A stretch of DNA of 38,017 nt from Phycisphaerales bacterium (GTDB taxonomy: Bacteria; Planctomycetota; Phycisphaerae; Phycisphaerales; UBA1924): positions 1 to 38,017 of the forward strand of contig CANJRL010000013.1 of assembly GCA_947476675.1 (NCBI GenBank), written 5' to 3'. Of this stretch, positions 22,373 to 30,425 are shown piece after piece (positions within the stretch are counted from its first letter, which is position 1; the number at the start of each line of letters is the position of its first letter). The notes beneath the pieces are model-generated. The model saw nothing but the letters and a program-made list of their open reading frames with translations. It did no database searches and was not told where the DNA came from. A program made the translations under genes and the position numbers.

Positions 22373-23037
22373 GGCTTCTTCTCGACCGGCAGCGAGAACC
22401 AGTTGAGCTCGATGTCGTAGGTCATGTCCGTCGCCGGGGGGATGCGCGGCGGGCGGCCCGCCTCGCCGTAGAGCAGCGCGTAGGGGATCACCAGGCGCCG
22501 CTTCCCCCCCGCCTGCATGCCGAGGAGTCCGTCGCGCCAGCCGGGCGGAAGGCGGTCGATGAGCAGGTCGGCGGGCGCGCCGCGGTAGTTGGCGCCGTAG
22601 ACCGCCAGCACCGGGCCCTGGGCGCGGACGGCGGTGGTGTCGCAGATATACCCGTCGGGCGTGCGGGCGATGAAGTCGACGTTCACCGTGGCGCCGGGCG
22701 TCACCTCGGGCCCGTCGCCCAGGACGAAGTCCTGCACGACAAGCCCCCCGGGCAAGGTGCGGCTGCGGACCGGCGAGCCCTCGGCCCACGCGAACTTCTC
22801 GATGGTCTTGAACTTCGGCTTTTCGGGGATGCGATCCTCGACGCCCCGGGGCGGCTCGGGATCGCGGATCGCCGGCTTGATCTCGGGCGCGGGCTTCTGC
22901 GCCGGCCCTTCCGGAGACGCATCCGTCGCGGCCCGGCTCGACGCGTCGGCTGCGGCGCGCTGATCGCTGGCGCACCCGCACGCGAGCGCGGCGGCGAGGG
23001 CCATCGCGGCGGGGAGAAGGTCGGATCGTTGGGTCAT
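22369..23037 (-). CDS. FKBP-type peptidyl-prolyl isomerase, lipoprotein-like
   Basis: Peptidyl-prolyl cis-trans isomerase likely acting in the cell envelope. The 222-aa protein has a signal sequence with a rough lipobox (AALACGC, cysteines 20 and 22), a long polar linker rich in Ala, Pro and Glu (about 23-85), and an FKBP domain. The domain shows VVQDFVLGDG, GATVNVDFIARTPDG, the GWRDGLLGMQAGGKRRLVIP core, then YGEAGRPPRIPPATDMTYDI and ELNWF. The ATG at 23037 lies 53 bases after the propeller gene on the same strand. A -10-like TACCGT stands six bases before this ATG and no Shine-Dalgarno is seen. The stop overlaps the GTG of the DciA-like gene. Confidence 0.9.
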   Translation of the reverse strand: MTQRSDLLPAAMALAAALACGCASDQRAAADASSRAATDASPEGPAQKPAPEIKPAIRDPEPPRGVEDRIPEKPKFKTIEKFAWAEGSPVRSRTLPGGLVVQDFVLGDGPEVTPGATVNVDFIARTPDGYICDTTAVRAQGPVLAVYGANYRGAPADLLIDRLPPGWRDGLLGMQAGGKRRLVIPYALLYGEAGRPPRIPPATDMTYDIELNWFSLPVEKKP

Positions 23038-23043
23038 GCCCAC

Positions 23044-23049
23044 ACGGTA
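23044..23049 (-). promoter_or_regulatory. Candidate -10 element of the FKBP gene
   Basis: TACCGT on the minus strand, six bases before the ATG at 23037. It matches TATAAT at only three positions (T1, A2, T6) and has no clear -35, so it is listed for its position more than its strength. Confidence 0.3.
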
Positions 23050-23090
23050 TCCGCCGGGATCGGCCCCCGGCCAGCGTTCCGAACGCCTTC

Positions 23091-26000
23091 CTACTCCGGC
23101 TTCTCGGCGGGCTTCTCGGCGTCGGCGGCGGGCTCTCGCCGGGGCTGCTCGGGAGGCGCGGGCCTGTCCTGCGCCGGAGGGGGAGCGGGCGCCTCGAGCA
23201 CCGCGGTCACATCGCCGGCCGAGATGATGATCTTGCCATCGACCGCGACGCACATGCCGGGATCGGCGCCGAGGGCCACGCCGGCCTTGCCGGTGAGCGC
23301 GAGCGTCGCGAAGTCGTAGCAGCGGGCGGTGAAGATGGGCGCCGCCCCGACCACCGAGGGGCTGGTGTCGATCGCGAAGATCACGCCGTCGCCGAGCACC
23401 GGGGGCAGGATGTCGCCGGCGGTGGCGCGGGCGTCGCGCCCGACGACGGCGCCCGAGCGGTCGAACGCCAGCACGCCGCCGGACCCGATGCAGAATGCCC
23501 GGTCGCCGACCGCCCGGAAGGTAAGGCCGGGCTTGTGGGACCGTCCACGCATGTCGAGCGGCTCGGGTCGGAGGCGCCCGTCGTCCTCGGCGTACTGCCA
23601 GAACGAGCCGCCGTCGTCGAGCACGATCAGCCTGTCGGGCAGGGCCCAGGAATCTGCCGATTGCCGCGCCGGCCCGGTGGAGATGCGCCATCGCGTCTGG
23701 CCCAGGGCCGCGTCGGAGCACACGATGCCGGCGTCCATGCCGGTGTAGACGCGGCCTGCCGGGGAGACGCGCACCCACCGCACCTGGCCCAGCGGCTGGC
23801 GCTCGCGGAGCAGGGGCCGGCCGGTGCGGATGTCCACCGCGACGACCACCGGGGGGCCGGCGACGCGGTCGTCGCGGTCGGCCGGGGGCAACTCGCTTCC
23901 CCCGATGGCCAGGACGCCGCCGTCGGCCCAGACGTCGTGGACCCGCGGGGCCGAGGCCTCGAGCGTCCAGAGCGTCTTGCCGGTGTCGAGGTCGAACCCG
24001 GCGGCGCGGCCCGAGCGCTCGACCAGCGCCAGCGTGCGCTGGTCGAAGACCGCGAGGAGTTCCACGATCGGGCGGGCCCCAGCGGGGGTGAAGACGAGCA
24101 CGGTCGCGCCGGAAGCGGAGCGCCCCAGGCGCGGATCCAGCCTGTTCGCGTCGGCGCTGAAGAGCGACCGGAAGGGGGGGGTCGTCCACAGGGTCTTCCC
24201 GGTGCGCGCGTCGAGCCGCGCCACCGTGCGACCGCCGGCCGGCGACGCCGCGCGGAGCCGCGGGGCGGCCGGCTGGGCCTGCCCGGGCGGCGTCGCCTCG
24301 GCGCTGAGGTAGACCGCGTCGCTGTCGACGCGCACGACCTTGGTCCACGCGGAGGAGGGCAGCGTCCACAGCTGCGTGAGGCCGGGGGCGTTCTCCGCGG
24401 GGGCGAACATGCTCAGTTCACCAGTGACGTGCTGCATCATCACGTGCGCCGGGGGCGGGCCGGCGAGGTTGGTCGTCACCGGGTCGAAGAGCGACCACCC
24501 GGCCAGCACCTGGGGCTGCGCGTCGGCCCGGACCGGGCCGATGCGCGGGCGGCGGAGCAGTGCCGCCAGGTCGCGCTCCAGCGACGCCGCGAGCGCGGCC
24601 GGGTCGATGGTCGCGCCCCGGTCGGTCATCGCGAGCGACGGGCGCTGCGCGGTGAGGCGTCGCAGCGCCTGCGCCGCCGCCGCGACCTGCCCCGAGCGCT
24701 CGAGCGTGCGCACGAGGCGGCCCGAGAGTTCTCCGATCAGCGCGGCGTCGGTGGTGAGCGAGTCCTCCGCGGCGAGCAGGCCCGCTTCGAGGGCCCGGAC
24801 GGCCAGCGAGAGCCGGCCGGCCTGCTCGTGGAGGTCGGCGGCGCGGAGCATGGCCTTGGCCGCTGCGGCCGACACCGGGTACCGGGCCGCCAGATCCTCG
24901 AAGGACGCCGCGTCCCCGGCCCACTGCCTTGCCCCGGCGTTGGCGCTCGCGCCGCCGGCGAGGATGCGCTGCGCCTCGGCCTCGAAGGCGGCGTACGCCG
25001 CCGGGCCGTGGGTCCGCACCGCGGCGCGGAGCCGGCGCGTCGCCTCCAGGTCGGCGCGTCCGGCGACGCCTCGCCGCGACACCGCGGTCTGGGCCAGGGC
25101 GTCGTCGGTCAGGATCGCCTGGTACGCCTCGATGGCCTTGCCCGGCCGGTTCCTGCTCTCCGCGAACATGCCCGCCGCGAGCAGCGAGGCCACCCGCTCC
25201 TCCGCGTCGGAGGCCAGCGCCGGGAGCCGCTCGATGACCCCGGCGGCGATGGCCTCGGGCAGCGTCGGCATCGCCATGGGCATCGGCGTCTCCGCCCGCC
25301 GGGCCGCGGCGAGCAGGTCGCCCTCCGCCGCGTCCACCACGAGCACCGGCTCGACCATGGCCAGCGCGGAGCGGAAGAGCCGCTTTCTCGCGACCTCGGA
25401 GCGCGCCTCCTCGGGGGATCTCGCGATGGCCGCGATCGCCCTGTCTGCGGCGGGGAGGATCGCCTCGGGCTTGCCCGCGCGGTGCGCCAGTTCGGCGTAC
25501 GTCACCGCCGGAGTGGGGTCCGACGAGTCTGCCTCGATCCGGTCCGCCAGCATCTTCTCCGCCACATCCCAGAGCAGGTACGTGTGCACCTGAAGGTCGT
25601 CCACAACGATCAGCTGGTCGCGCAGCGGGAGCACGGCGCCGGGGCGGTCGAGCAGCAGTTTCTTGGGGGCCGCGTCCGGGCCGGGCCGCAAGGCGCTCAC
25701 CACCAGACCGTCGGACACGGGCGCCAGCACGCGGTCGCCCGCGATCACCACCCGGCCTCGGATGTTCGGCTTCGCCGCCACGCGGAGCACGCGCCACGCG
25801 ATGTCCGGCAGGGGCTCGGCGTCGCCCGCCGGCTTCGCGACCTTGGGCGCCGACTCGGGCAGCGGCAGGACGGCCGCGAAGACCGATTCCTGCCCAACGC
25901 CCACGAGGGTGTCGCCAGAGAGCAGGAGATACTCCGGCGTCCCCAGCCGCTGCGCCATCACCTCGCCGCGGATCGTCCCGGCGTCCAGATCGATGGCCAG

Positions 26001-27629
26001 CACTCTCCTCCGATCGGGCGAGAGCGTGACCAGCGTCTCGTCCGCCGCGTGGACGAGAGGCCCCGCGGATTCCCAGGGCGCAGATTCGCGGTTGCCCAGC
26101 GTCTCGGGCTGCACGCGCCGCTCCCACCGCACCCGGCCCGAGACCGTCTCGATCGCCGAGACCACGCCCACGCGGTCGGCGCGGTAGGCCACCCCCTGGA
26201 AGATGGCCGTGGTGTCCGGGGCCTCGGTCGGCTGGCCATACGGCGCGACGCCGGCGCTGCCGACGGTGCGCTTCCAGAGCACGCGCCCGGTCGACAGGTC
26301 GAGCCCGAGCAACGCGACGCTGTTGAGCCGCCGCTGGTTCGATTGCTTCGACGCCGCCACCACCACCACGCCCTGGTCGATCATCGCAGGCCCGCGCACC
26401 CAGGCCTCGGTGAGCGTGGCGTCGAGCGCGGCGATGTCGACGGACCAGAGGTCCGCGCCGGTCGCGGCGTCGACGGCGTGGACGCGGGCGTCGCCCTCCC
26501 GCCGGCCCTGGCGCGCCAGGCCCGTGGTGAACACCACGGTCGAGCCGCTGACCGCGACGCTCGCGGTGTCCTGCAGGCCGCTGAACCGCGCCCCGGCTCC
26601 CAGGTTGCGGACGTGGTCGTCGCCCATGTCGGCGAAGCGCTTGCGCGACCACCTGGGCGAGAGCGTGAGCCGGTCCCACGCGCTCAGTTCCTCGCCCGTG
26701 TTCACGTAGATCGTCTCCCCCGCGACCGTGGGCTCGATGCGGAGCAGCATCGACGCGGGCGAGGGCGGCTCCTTCTGCTCCCCCGGCGTCGCCGGCAGTT
26801 GCGCCAGCGGGTCGACCCCGGTCTCCGAACCCGGCTCGGGCGTCGCGACCGACTCCGACCAGAGGGGCTTGGACAGCAGCCCCTCCAGGTCGATCGGCGG
26901 GGCCGGGAGCAGCGGCGTCGAGGCGGTGATCATCGCCGGGCCCTCGACGGGCGCCAGCGCGTCTCCCGGCACGTCGGCCCAGGCCGCGGCGGCGGACGCC
27001 GCCCGAGGGCTGTTCAGGTACCGCGCGACCTCGAGCGCCAGGGCGGCGAAGCGCTGCTGCCGATCGCCGGCGCGGTCGGGGTGGGCATCGAGTTGCGCGA
27101 GCGTCTGCCAAGCGGACCAGAACTGGGCCCGCTCGAGGCGGCGGCGGGCGACGCGGATCGCCGCGTCAAAGCCGGCGGGCGTGAGCAGCATGGTGCGCTC
27201 GGTGTCGGCGTCGGCGCCCTGCTCGAGCATGCGCTGGGCGACGGGACCGCTGGTCTCGCGGTAGCGCGCCAGCAGCGCCGGGTTGCCGCGCAGCGTTGCG
27301 TGCACCGCCTCGCGCACCGAGCGGTGCAGGTCCTTGTCGCCCGTCCCCGAGGTGGTGACCCGCTCGCCTTCCTCGTCGAGGAGGCGTTGCAGCACGCGCA
27401 CCGCCTCGGCCAGGTTGCCGCCCGAGGCCAGTTCCCGCGCCCGGACAAGCCCTCCCTCCGCGGCCGGCGAGTCGTCGAGGTACACGGGGTTCGCCGCCTG
27501 CGCCGTGGCGGGGCGAGGGCTCGCGCCGAGCAGGGCGACAAACATCCCGGCCGCGAGGAGGAGACCCCTCCCCCGCCCGGTCCGCTCGCCCCGGGGCGCG
27601 CCATCGTGTTGCTTGTGCCGACCGGTCAC
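23091..27629 (-). CDS. Large exported PQQ-type beta-propeller protein
   Basis: A 1512-aa protein with a signal peptide (RGLLLAAGMFVALLGASPRP, then ATAQA as cleavage site). The N-terminal region (about 40-240) is helical and repeat-like. A first PQQ-type propeller (about 290-640) shows LSAWDRLTLSPRWSRK, VHAVDAATGADLWSV, LGLDLSTGRVLWKRTV and VSAIETVSGRVRWERRV. A helical, TPR-like middle (about 650-1040) follows, then a second propeller (about 1060-1490) with VARLDARTGKTLWTT, FDLDTGKTLWTLEAS and VAVDIRTGRPLLRE. The tail is Pro/Glu/Ala-rich. Enzymatic PQQ residues were not recognised, so a binding or scaffold role is likelier than a dehydrogenase. The GTG start at 27629 has GGAGGG shortly upstream. 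Probably first gene of the unit with the FKBP and DciA-like genes. Confidence 0.85.
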   Translation of the reverse strand: MTGRHKQHDGAPRGERTGRGRGLLLAAGMFVALLGASPRPATAQAANPVYLDDSPAAEGGLVRARELASGGNLAEAVRVLQRLLDEEGERVTTSGTGDKDLHRSVREAVHATLRGNPALLARYRETSGPVAQRMLEQGADADTERTMLLTPAGFDAAIRVARRRLERAQFWSAWQTLAQLDAHPDRAGDRQQRFAALALEVARYLNSPRAASAAAAWADVPGDALAPVEGPAMITASTPLLPAPPIDLEGLLSKPLWSESVATPEPGSETGVDPLAQLPATPGEQKEPPSPASMLLRIEPTVAGETIYVNTGEELSAWDRLTLSPRWSRKRFADMGDDHVRNLGAGARFSGLQDTASVAVSGSTVVFTTGLARQGRREGDARVHAVDAATGADLWSVDIAALDATLTEAWVRGPAMIDQGVVVVAASKQSNQRRLNSVALLGLDLSTGRVLWKRTVGSAGVAPYGQPTEAPDTTAIFQGVAYRADRVGVVSAIETVSGRVRWERRVQPETLGNRESAPWESAGPLVHAADETLVTLSPDRRRVLAIDLDAGTIRGEVMAQRLGTPEYLLLSGDTLVGVGQESVFAAVLPLPESAPKVAKPAGDAEPLPDIAWRVLRVAAKPNIRGRVVIAGDRVLAPVSDGLVVSALRPGPDAAPKKLLLDRPGAVLPLRDQLIVVDDLQVHTYLLWDVAEKMLADRIEADSSDPTPAVTYAELAHRAGKPEAILPAADRAIAAIARSPEEARSEVARKRLFRSALAMVEPVLVVDAAEGDLLAAARRAETPMPMAMPTLPEAIAAGVIERLPALASDAEERVASLLAAGMFAESRNRPGKAIEAYQAILTDDALAQTAVSRRGVAGRADLEATRRLRAAVRTHGPAAYAAFEAEAQRILAGGASANAGARQWAGDAASFEDLAARYPVSAAAAKAMLRAADLHEQAGRLSLAVRALEAGLLAAEDSLTTDAALIGELSGRLVRTLERSGQVAAAAQALRRLTAQRPSLAMTDRGATIDPAALAASLERDLAALLRRPRIGPVRADAQPQVLAGWSLFDPVTTNLAGPPPAHVMMQHVTGELSMFAPAENAPGLTQLWTLPSSAWTKVVRVDSDAVYLSAEATPPGQAQPAAPRLRAASPAGGRTVARLDARTGKTLWTTPPFRSLFSADANRLDPRLGRSASGATVLVFTPAGARPIVELLAVFDQRTLALVERSGRAAGFDLDTGKTLWTLEASAPRVHDVWADGGVLAIGGSELPPADRDDRVAGPPVVVAVDIRTGRPLLRERQPLGQVRWVRVSPAGRVYTGMDAGIVCSDAALGQTRWRISTGPARQSADSWALPDRLIVLDDGGSFWQYAEDDGRLRPEPLDMRGRSHKPGLTFRAVGDRAFCIGSGGVLAFDRSGAVVGRDARATAGDILPPVLGDGVIFAIDTSPSVVGAAPIFTARCYDFATLALTGKAGVALGADPGMCVAVDGKIIISAGDVTAVLEAPAPPPAQDRPAPPEQPRREPAADAEKPAEKPE

Positions 27630-27698
27630 CTGTCGCCCTCCATGTTGTCCGTTCGGGCCGACCCGGGGTCGGTTCCCGCCGCGCCGCGTCCACGGGCA

Positions 27699-27704
27699 GT
27701 TATA
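27699..27704 (-). promoter_or_regulatory. Candidate -10 box of the propeller gene
   Basis: TATAAC on the minus strand, 5 of 6 to TATAAT and one of the few AT-rich hexamers in this region. It would give a leader of about 60 bases. A TTGCGC lies 13 bases upstream, too close for a standard -35. Confidence 0.45.
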
Positions 27705-27851
27705 GACCCCGGCGGGAGCGCAACGCTGCACGCATCCGGAGCGGCCTTCCCCGCGGATGCTCCATGGAGGGCGTGCTTCACGCGCACGAGCGTCGGCGGC
27801 TTGCGCCGCCGGCTGGATTCGCTGCCCGGACATGCCGATGGACCCCTTTCG

Positions 27852-28337
27852 ATGGCATCGGTCGCGTCGGTCATGCCGCTCGGCTCCTCCGCGCCCCGCG
27901 AGGGCGCCGAGAGCCCGGACCCGGGCTTCCGCTCCGGCGCCCATGCCCCCCCGCGATGCCCGGCGGAATCGAGATCGCGGCGCCTCGGGGTGCTGATCCC
28001 CGCCATCATCATCATGGGCATCGCCGACCTCGCGTGCACGCTCTCCTACATGACCACCGTGGGCATGATCGAACTGAACCCGCTGGCCCGGCTCATCGCG
28101 CAAGAGGGCGGCGCGCCCAACCTCGCGGCGTTCAAGGTCTGCACCATCGTCGCGTGCTGCGGGATCCTGTTCCGCCTCCGCCGCACAAGGCAGGCCGAGA
28201 TCGCGGCGTGGCTCTGCGTGCTGGTGATGGCGGTTCTGATGATCCACTGGATGCGCTACGCCCAGTACGGGCCGCACATCGCCGCCGCCACGCACGCGTT
28301 CGACCGCTGCGACGACTTCATCCGCCTGCCGCGCTGA
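27852..28337 (+). CDS. DUF5658-like small membrane protein
   Basis: About 161 aa, function unknown. The first 50 residues are polar and Pro/Ser-rich with no domain. Three membrane segments follow: VLIPAIIIMGIADLACTLSY, FKVCTIVACCGILFRL and AAWLCVLVMAVLMIHWM. The motif ADLACTLSYMTTVGMIELNP, followed by LARL, fits DUF5658-type proteins (a D near the first helix and an E-x-NP after it). Start is uncertain: ATG at 27852 or 27873, neither with a clear ribosome binding site. The end overlaps the 3' end of pdxA, on the opposite strand, by 20 bases. The gene is divergent from the propeller gene. Confidence 0.7.
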   Translation: MASVASVMPLGSSAPREGAESPDPGFRSGAHAPPRCPAESRSRRLGVLIPAIIIMGIADLACTLSYMTTVGMIELNPLARLIAQEGGAPNLAAFKVCTIVACCGILFRLRRTRQAEIAAWLCVLVMAVLMIHWMRYAQYGPHIAAATHAFDRCDDFIRLPR

Positions 28338-29373
28338 CCCGCGCCGCGGGCGATCCCGCCAGCCGCACGGCCAGCGCGAGCGCCGCCTTCATCGAGCGGG
28401 GATCGGCCACGCCCTTGCCGGCGATGTCGAAGGCCGTGCCGTGGTCCGGGCTGGTGCGGGGGATCGGCAGGCCGACGGTCAGGTTCACCGCCTCCTCCCA
28501 GCCGAGCAGTTTCACGGGGATCAGCCCCTGGTCGTGGTACATCGCGACGACCAGGTCGTAGTTGCCCCTTGCCGCCGCGACGAACACCGTGTCGCCGGGG
28601 AGGGGGCCCCTCGCCTCGATCCCCTGCTCCCGCGCCAGACGGATTGCCGGCGCGATCACCCGCTCGTCCTCATCGCCGAGGAGGCCTCGCTCCCCGGCGT
28701 GGGGGTTGAGCCCGCACACCGCGACGCGGGGCGTCTCCACGCCCATCGCCCGGCACTCCTCCGCGCCCAGAGCGATGGCGTCGAGAACCCTGCCGATGGT
28801 CAGCGCATCGCCCACCGCCATGAGCGGGATGTGCACGGTCGCGAGCACGACGCGGAGTTTGGGCGAGACGAACATCATGGCGTGGCGCCTCGCGCCCAGC
28901 CGCGAGGCAAGGAGTTCCGTGTGCCCCGCCCATCGCTTGTGCCCGGCGAGCGCCCACGCCTCCTTGCTGATCGGCGCGGTGACGATCGCCGCGGCCCGCC
29001 TCGGATCGCCCTCGGGATGGCGGGTCGAGGCGATCGCCTCGTCCACAAACCGGAACGAGGCCTCGCCTCCGGCCTTGGTGGGGCTGGCGGGCGCAGCGGA
29101 ACACGCGCCGGCGAACTCCGGGAAGTCCAGCACCACCGCGTCGTGCACGCCACAGGTGTTCGCGATCGGCGAATCGTGGGCCACCCGCCACCAGAACGGC
29201 TCGATCCCCAGCAGGTCGGCGGCGGCGAGCATCGCGTCCTGGATGCCGTAGATATGAAAGCGGCCCAGCGACCGCATCGCGGGATCGGCAAGAGCCTTCA
29301 CAACGACCTCGGGGCCGACCCCCAGGGGATCGCCCATGGTCACCGCGATCGTCGGCCGGGAGGGGTGGGCCAT
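28318..29373 (-). CDS. pdxA: 4-hydroxythreonine-4-phosphate dehydrogenase
   Basis: PdxA oxidises 4-phosphohydroxy-L-threonine with NAD in the DXP-dependent pathway to pyridoxal 5'-phosphate. The 351-aa protein begins RPTIAVTMGDPLGVGPEVVV and contains VTAPISKEAW, the metal-binding GHTELLA, LRVVLATVHIPL, VCGLNPHAGERGLLGDED, PLPGDTVF, VVAMYHDQGLIPVKLL, LTVGLPIPRTSPDHGTAFDI and AGKGVADPRSM. All the conserved blocks are present, including the metal-binding histidines in GHTE, YHDQ and SPDHG. The window's dxr shares the upstream metabolite DXP with this pathway but is far away. A -10-like TACGAT is nine bases before the ATG, with no Shine-Dalgarno. The 3' end overlaps the convergent membrane protein gene. 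Confidence 0.96.
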   Translation of the reverse strand: MAHPSRPTIAVTMGDPLGVGPEVVVKALADPAMRSLGRFHIYGIQDAMLAAADLLGIEPFWWRVAHDSPIANTCGVHDAVVLDFPEFAGACSAAPASPTKAGGEASFRFVDEAIASTRHPEGDPRRAAAIVTAPISKEAWALAGHKRWAGHTELLASRLGARRHAMMFVSPKLRVVLATVHIPLMAVGDALTIGRVLDAIALGAEECRAMGVETPRVAVCGLNPHAGERGLLGDEDERVIAPAIRLAREQGIEARGPLPGDTVFVAAARGNYDLVVAMYHDQGLIPVKLLGWEEAVNLTVGLPIPRTSPDHGTAFDIAGKGVADPRSMKAALALAVRLAGSPAARVSAAGG

Positions 29374-29382
29374 GCCGGCGGA

Positions 29383-29388
29383 ATCGTA
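29383..29388 (-). promoter_or_regulatory. Candidate -10 element of pdxA
   Basis: TACGAT on the minus strand, 4 of 6 to TATAAT, nine bases before the pdxA ATG. No clear -35 box. Confidence 0.35.
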
Positions 29389-29474
29389 GGGAGGGCCGCG
29401 AAAAGCCGGACCGCCGCTCCGGAACAAGGGGGGCCACGCCACCGCGGCGGCGGGACGGCCCGCCCAGCCGTGCG

Positions 29475-29480
29475 CACAAT
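29475..29480 (+). promoter_or_regulatory. Candidate -10 element of the first DUF4870 gene
   Basis: CACAAT, 4 of 6 to TATAAT, eight bases before the ATG at 29489. The promoter region is shared with the divergent pdxA. Confidence 0.35.
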
Positions 29481-29488
29481 GGCGGACC

Positions 29489-29944
29489 ATGCCCGACCCG
29501 GAGCACGACATGCACGCGGGAGCAGCAGCAGCCAGCGTCGCCGACAGCCCGGCCCAGCCGTCGCCGGCGCCGCACCGACGCGTCACGCTCGATGCGCCCT
29601 CCGAGACCGAGCGAACGTACGCGACGTTCCAGCACCTGATCGGCGTCGTTGGCCTGCTCGGAGGGGGGCTCCCCGTGCTGGGATGCATCGGCGCGGTGAC
29701 CCTGTGGCGCATCAAGGCGAGGCAGTCCGAGTTCCTCGATGATCACGGCCGCGAGGCGGTCAACTTCCAGCTCTCGCTCATCCTCTACGGCCTGGTGATG
29801 ACGCTGCCCTCGATGGGCTTCGTGTGGTTCTTCATCGCCGCGCTCTCGGTCTACGGCTGCGTCCGAGGGGCCATGGCCGCCAACCGGGGAGACTACTACC
29901 GCTACCCGGCGTGCCTGCGCCTGATCAGCCACCCGGACGCCTGA
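29489..29944 (+). CDS. DUF4870 membrane protein, tandem copy 1
   Basis: A 151-aa inner-membrane protein of the DUF4870 family, function unknown. A polar N-terminus of about 45 residues is followed by SETERTYATFQHLIGVVGL (first membrane segment), a cluster KARQSEFLDDHGREAVNFQL that is the family hallmark, and two further hydrophobic segments (LILYGLVMTLPSMGFVWFF, then IAALSVYGCVRGA). It ends in the conserved NRGDYYRYPACLRLI. A homologue follows 25 bases downstream. The start is not supported by a Shine-Dalgarno but has a -10-like CACAAT eight bases before it. Confidence 0.88.
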   Translation: MPDPEHDMHAGAAAASVADSPAQPSPAPHRRVTLDAPSETERTYATFQHLIGVVGLLGGGLPVLGCIGAVTLWRIKARQSEFLDDHGREAVNFQLSLILYGLVMTLPSMGFVWFFIAALSVYGCVRGAMAANRGDYYRYPACLRLISHPDA

Positions 29945-29969
29945 CGACATCGCCCACGGAGTTGAACCC

Positions 29970-30383
29970 ATGCAGATCGCCGAAGAAGTCCGCGTCAACG
30001 ATCGCGGCCGCGTTCCGGGGGGCGCCAGCGATGAGGACCGCACCTACGCGACGTTCCTCCATCTCAGCGGCGGGGCGCTCTCGCTCCTCACGCCCGCCCC
30101 GGCGTTCCTGGGGCCGCTCATCATGTGGCTCGTGCGCAAGAACATGTCGCCCTTCATCGATGACCACGGGCGCGAGGCCCTCAACTTCTGGATCACGATG
30201 ATCGTCTACGGCATCGTCATCGCCCTGCTCGGCATCCCCACGCTGACGCTCGCGTGGCTGATCGGCTTTCCCCTGCTCTTCCTGTTCGGCGCCTGCGGCG
30301 TGATCCTCGCCTCGCTCGCGGCCAACCGGGGCGAGATCTACCGCTACCCCATGTGCATCCGCTTCATCCCGGGCCCCCGCTGA
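29970..30383 (+). CDS. DUF4870 membrane protein, tandem copy 2
   Basis: 137 aa, paralogue of the gene before it. Shared blocks are DEDRTYATFLHL, the FIDDHGREALNFWITMIVYG stretch and the end NRGEIYRYPMCIRFI. Three to four hydrophobic segments are seen, at about 33-55, 75-95 and 98-118. GGAG seven bases before the ATG gives a clear ribosome binding site, unlike copy 1, which fits a position inside an operon. The function is unknown; DUF4870 proteins are often found in envelope contexts, and the next gene is lptB, 42 bases away, but that is weak evidence of a link. Confidence 0.88.
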   Translation: MQIAEEVRVNDRGRVPGGASDEDRTYATFLHLSGGALSLLTPAPAFLGPLIMWLVRKNMSPFIDDHGREALNFWITMIVYGIVIALLGIPTLTLAWLIGFPLLFLFGACGVILASLAANRGEIYRYPMCIRFIPGPR

Positions 30384-30407
30384 CCCCCGTGGCGGAGCGG
30401 CGCGAGA

Positions 30408-30413
30408 TAGACT
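30408..30413 (+). promoter_or_regulatory. Candidate -10 element of lptB
   Basis: TAGACT, 4 of 6 to TATAAT, 12 bases before the lptB ATG, which has no Shine-Dalgarno. No well-placed -35 box. Confidence 0.3.
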
Positions 30414-30425
30414 CTCGCCCGCCGA

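Noticed and set aside
23535-28337. Open frame of 1600 codons on the plus strand, opposite the propeller gene
   Set aside because: Its translation is Arg/Gly/His-rich low complexity, a shadow of the high-GC third-position bias of the minus-strand gene. Only its last part, from about 27852, is a real (DUF5658-like) protein.
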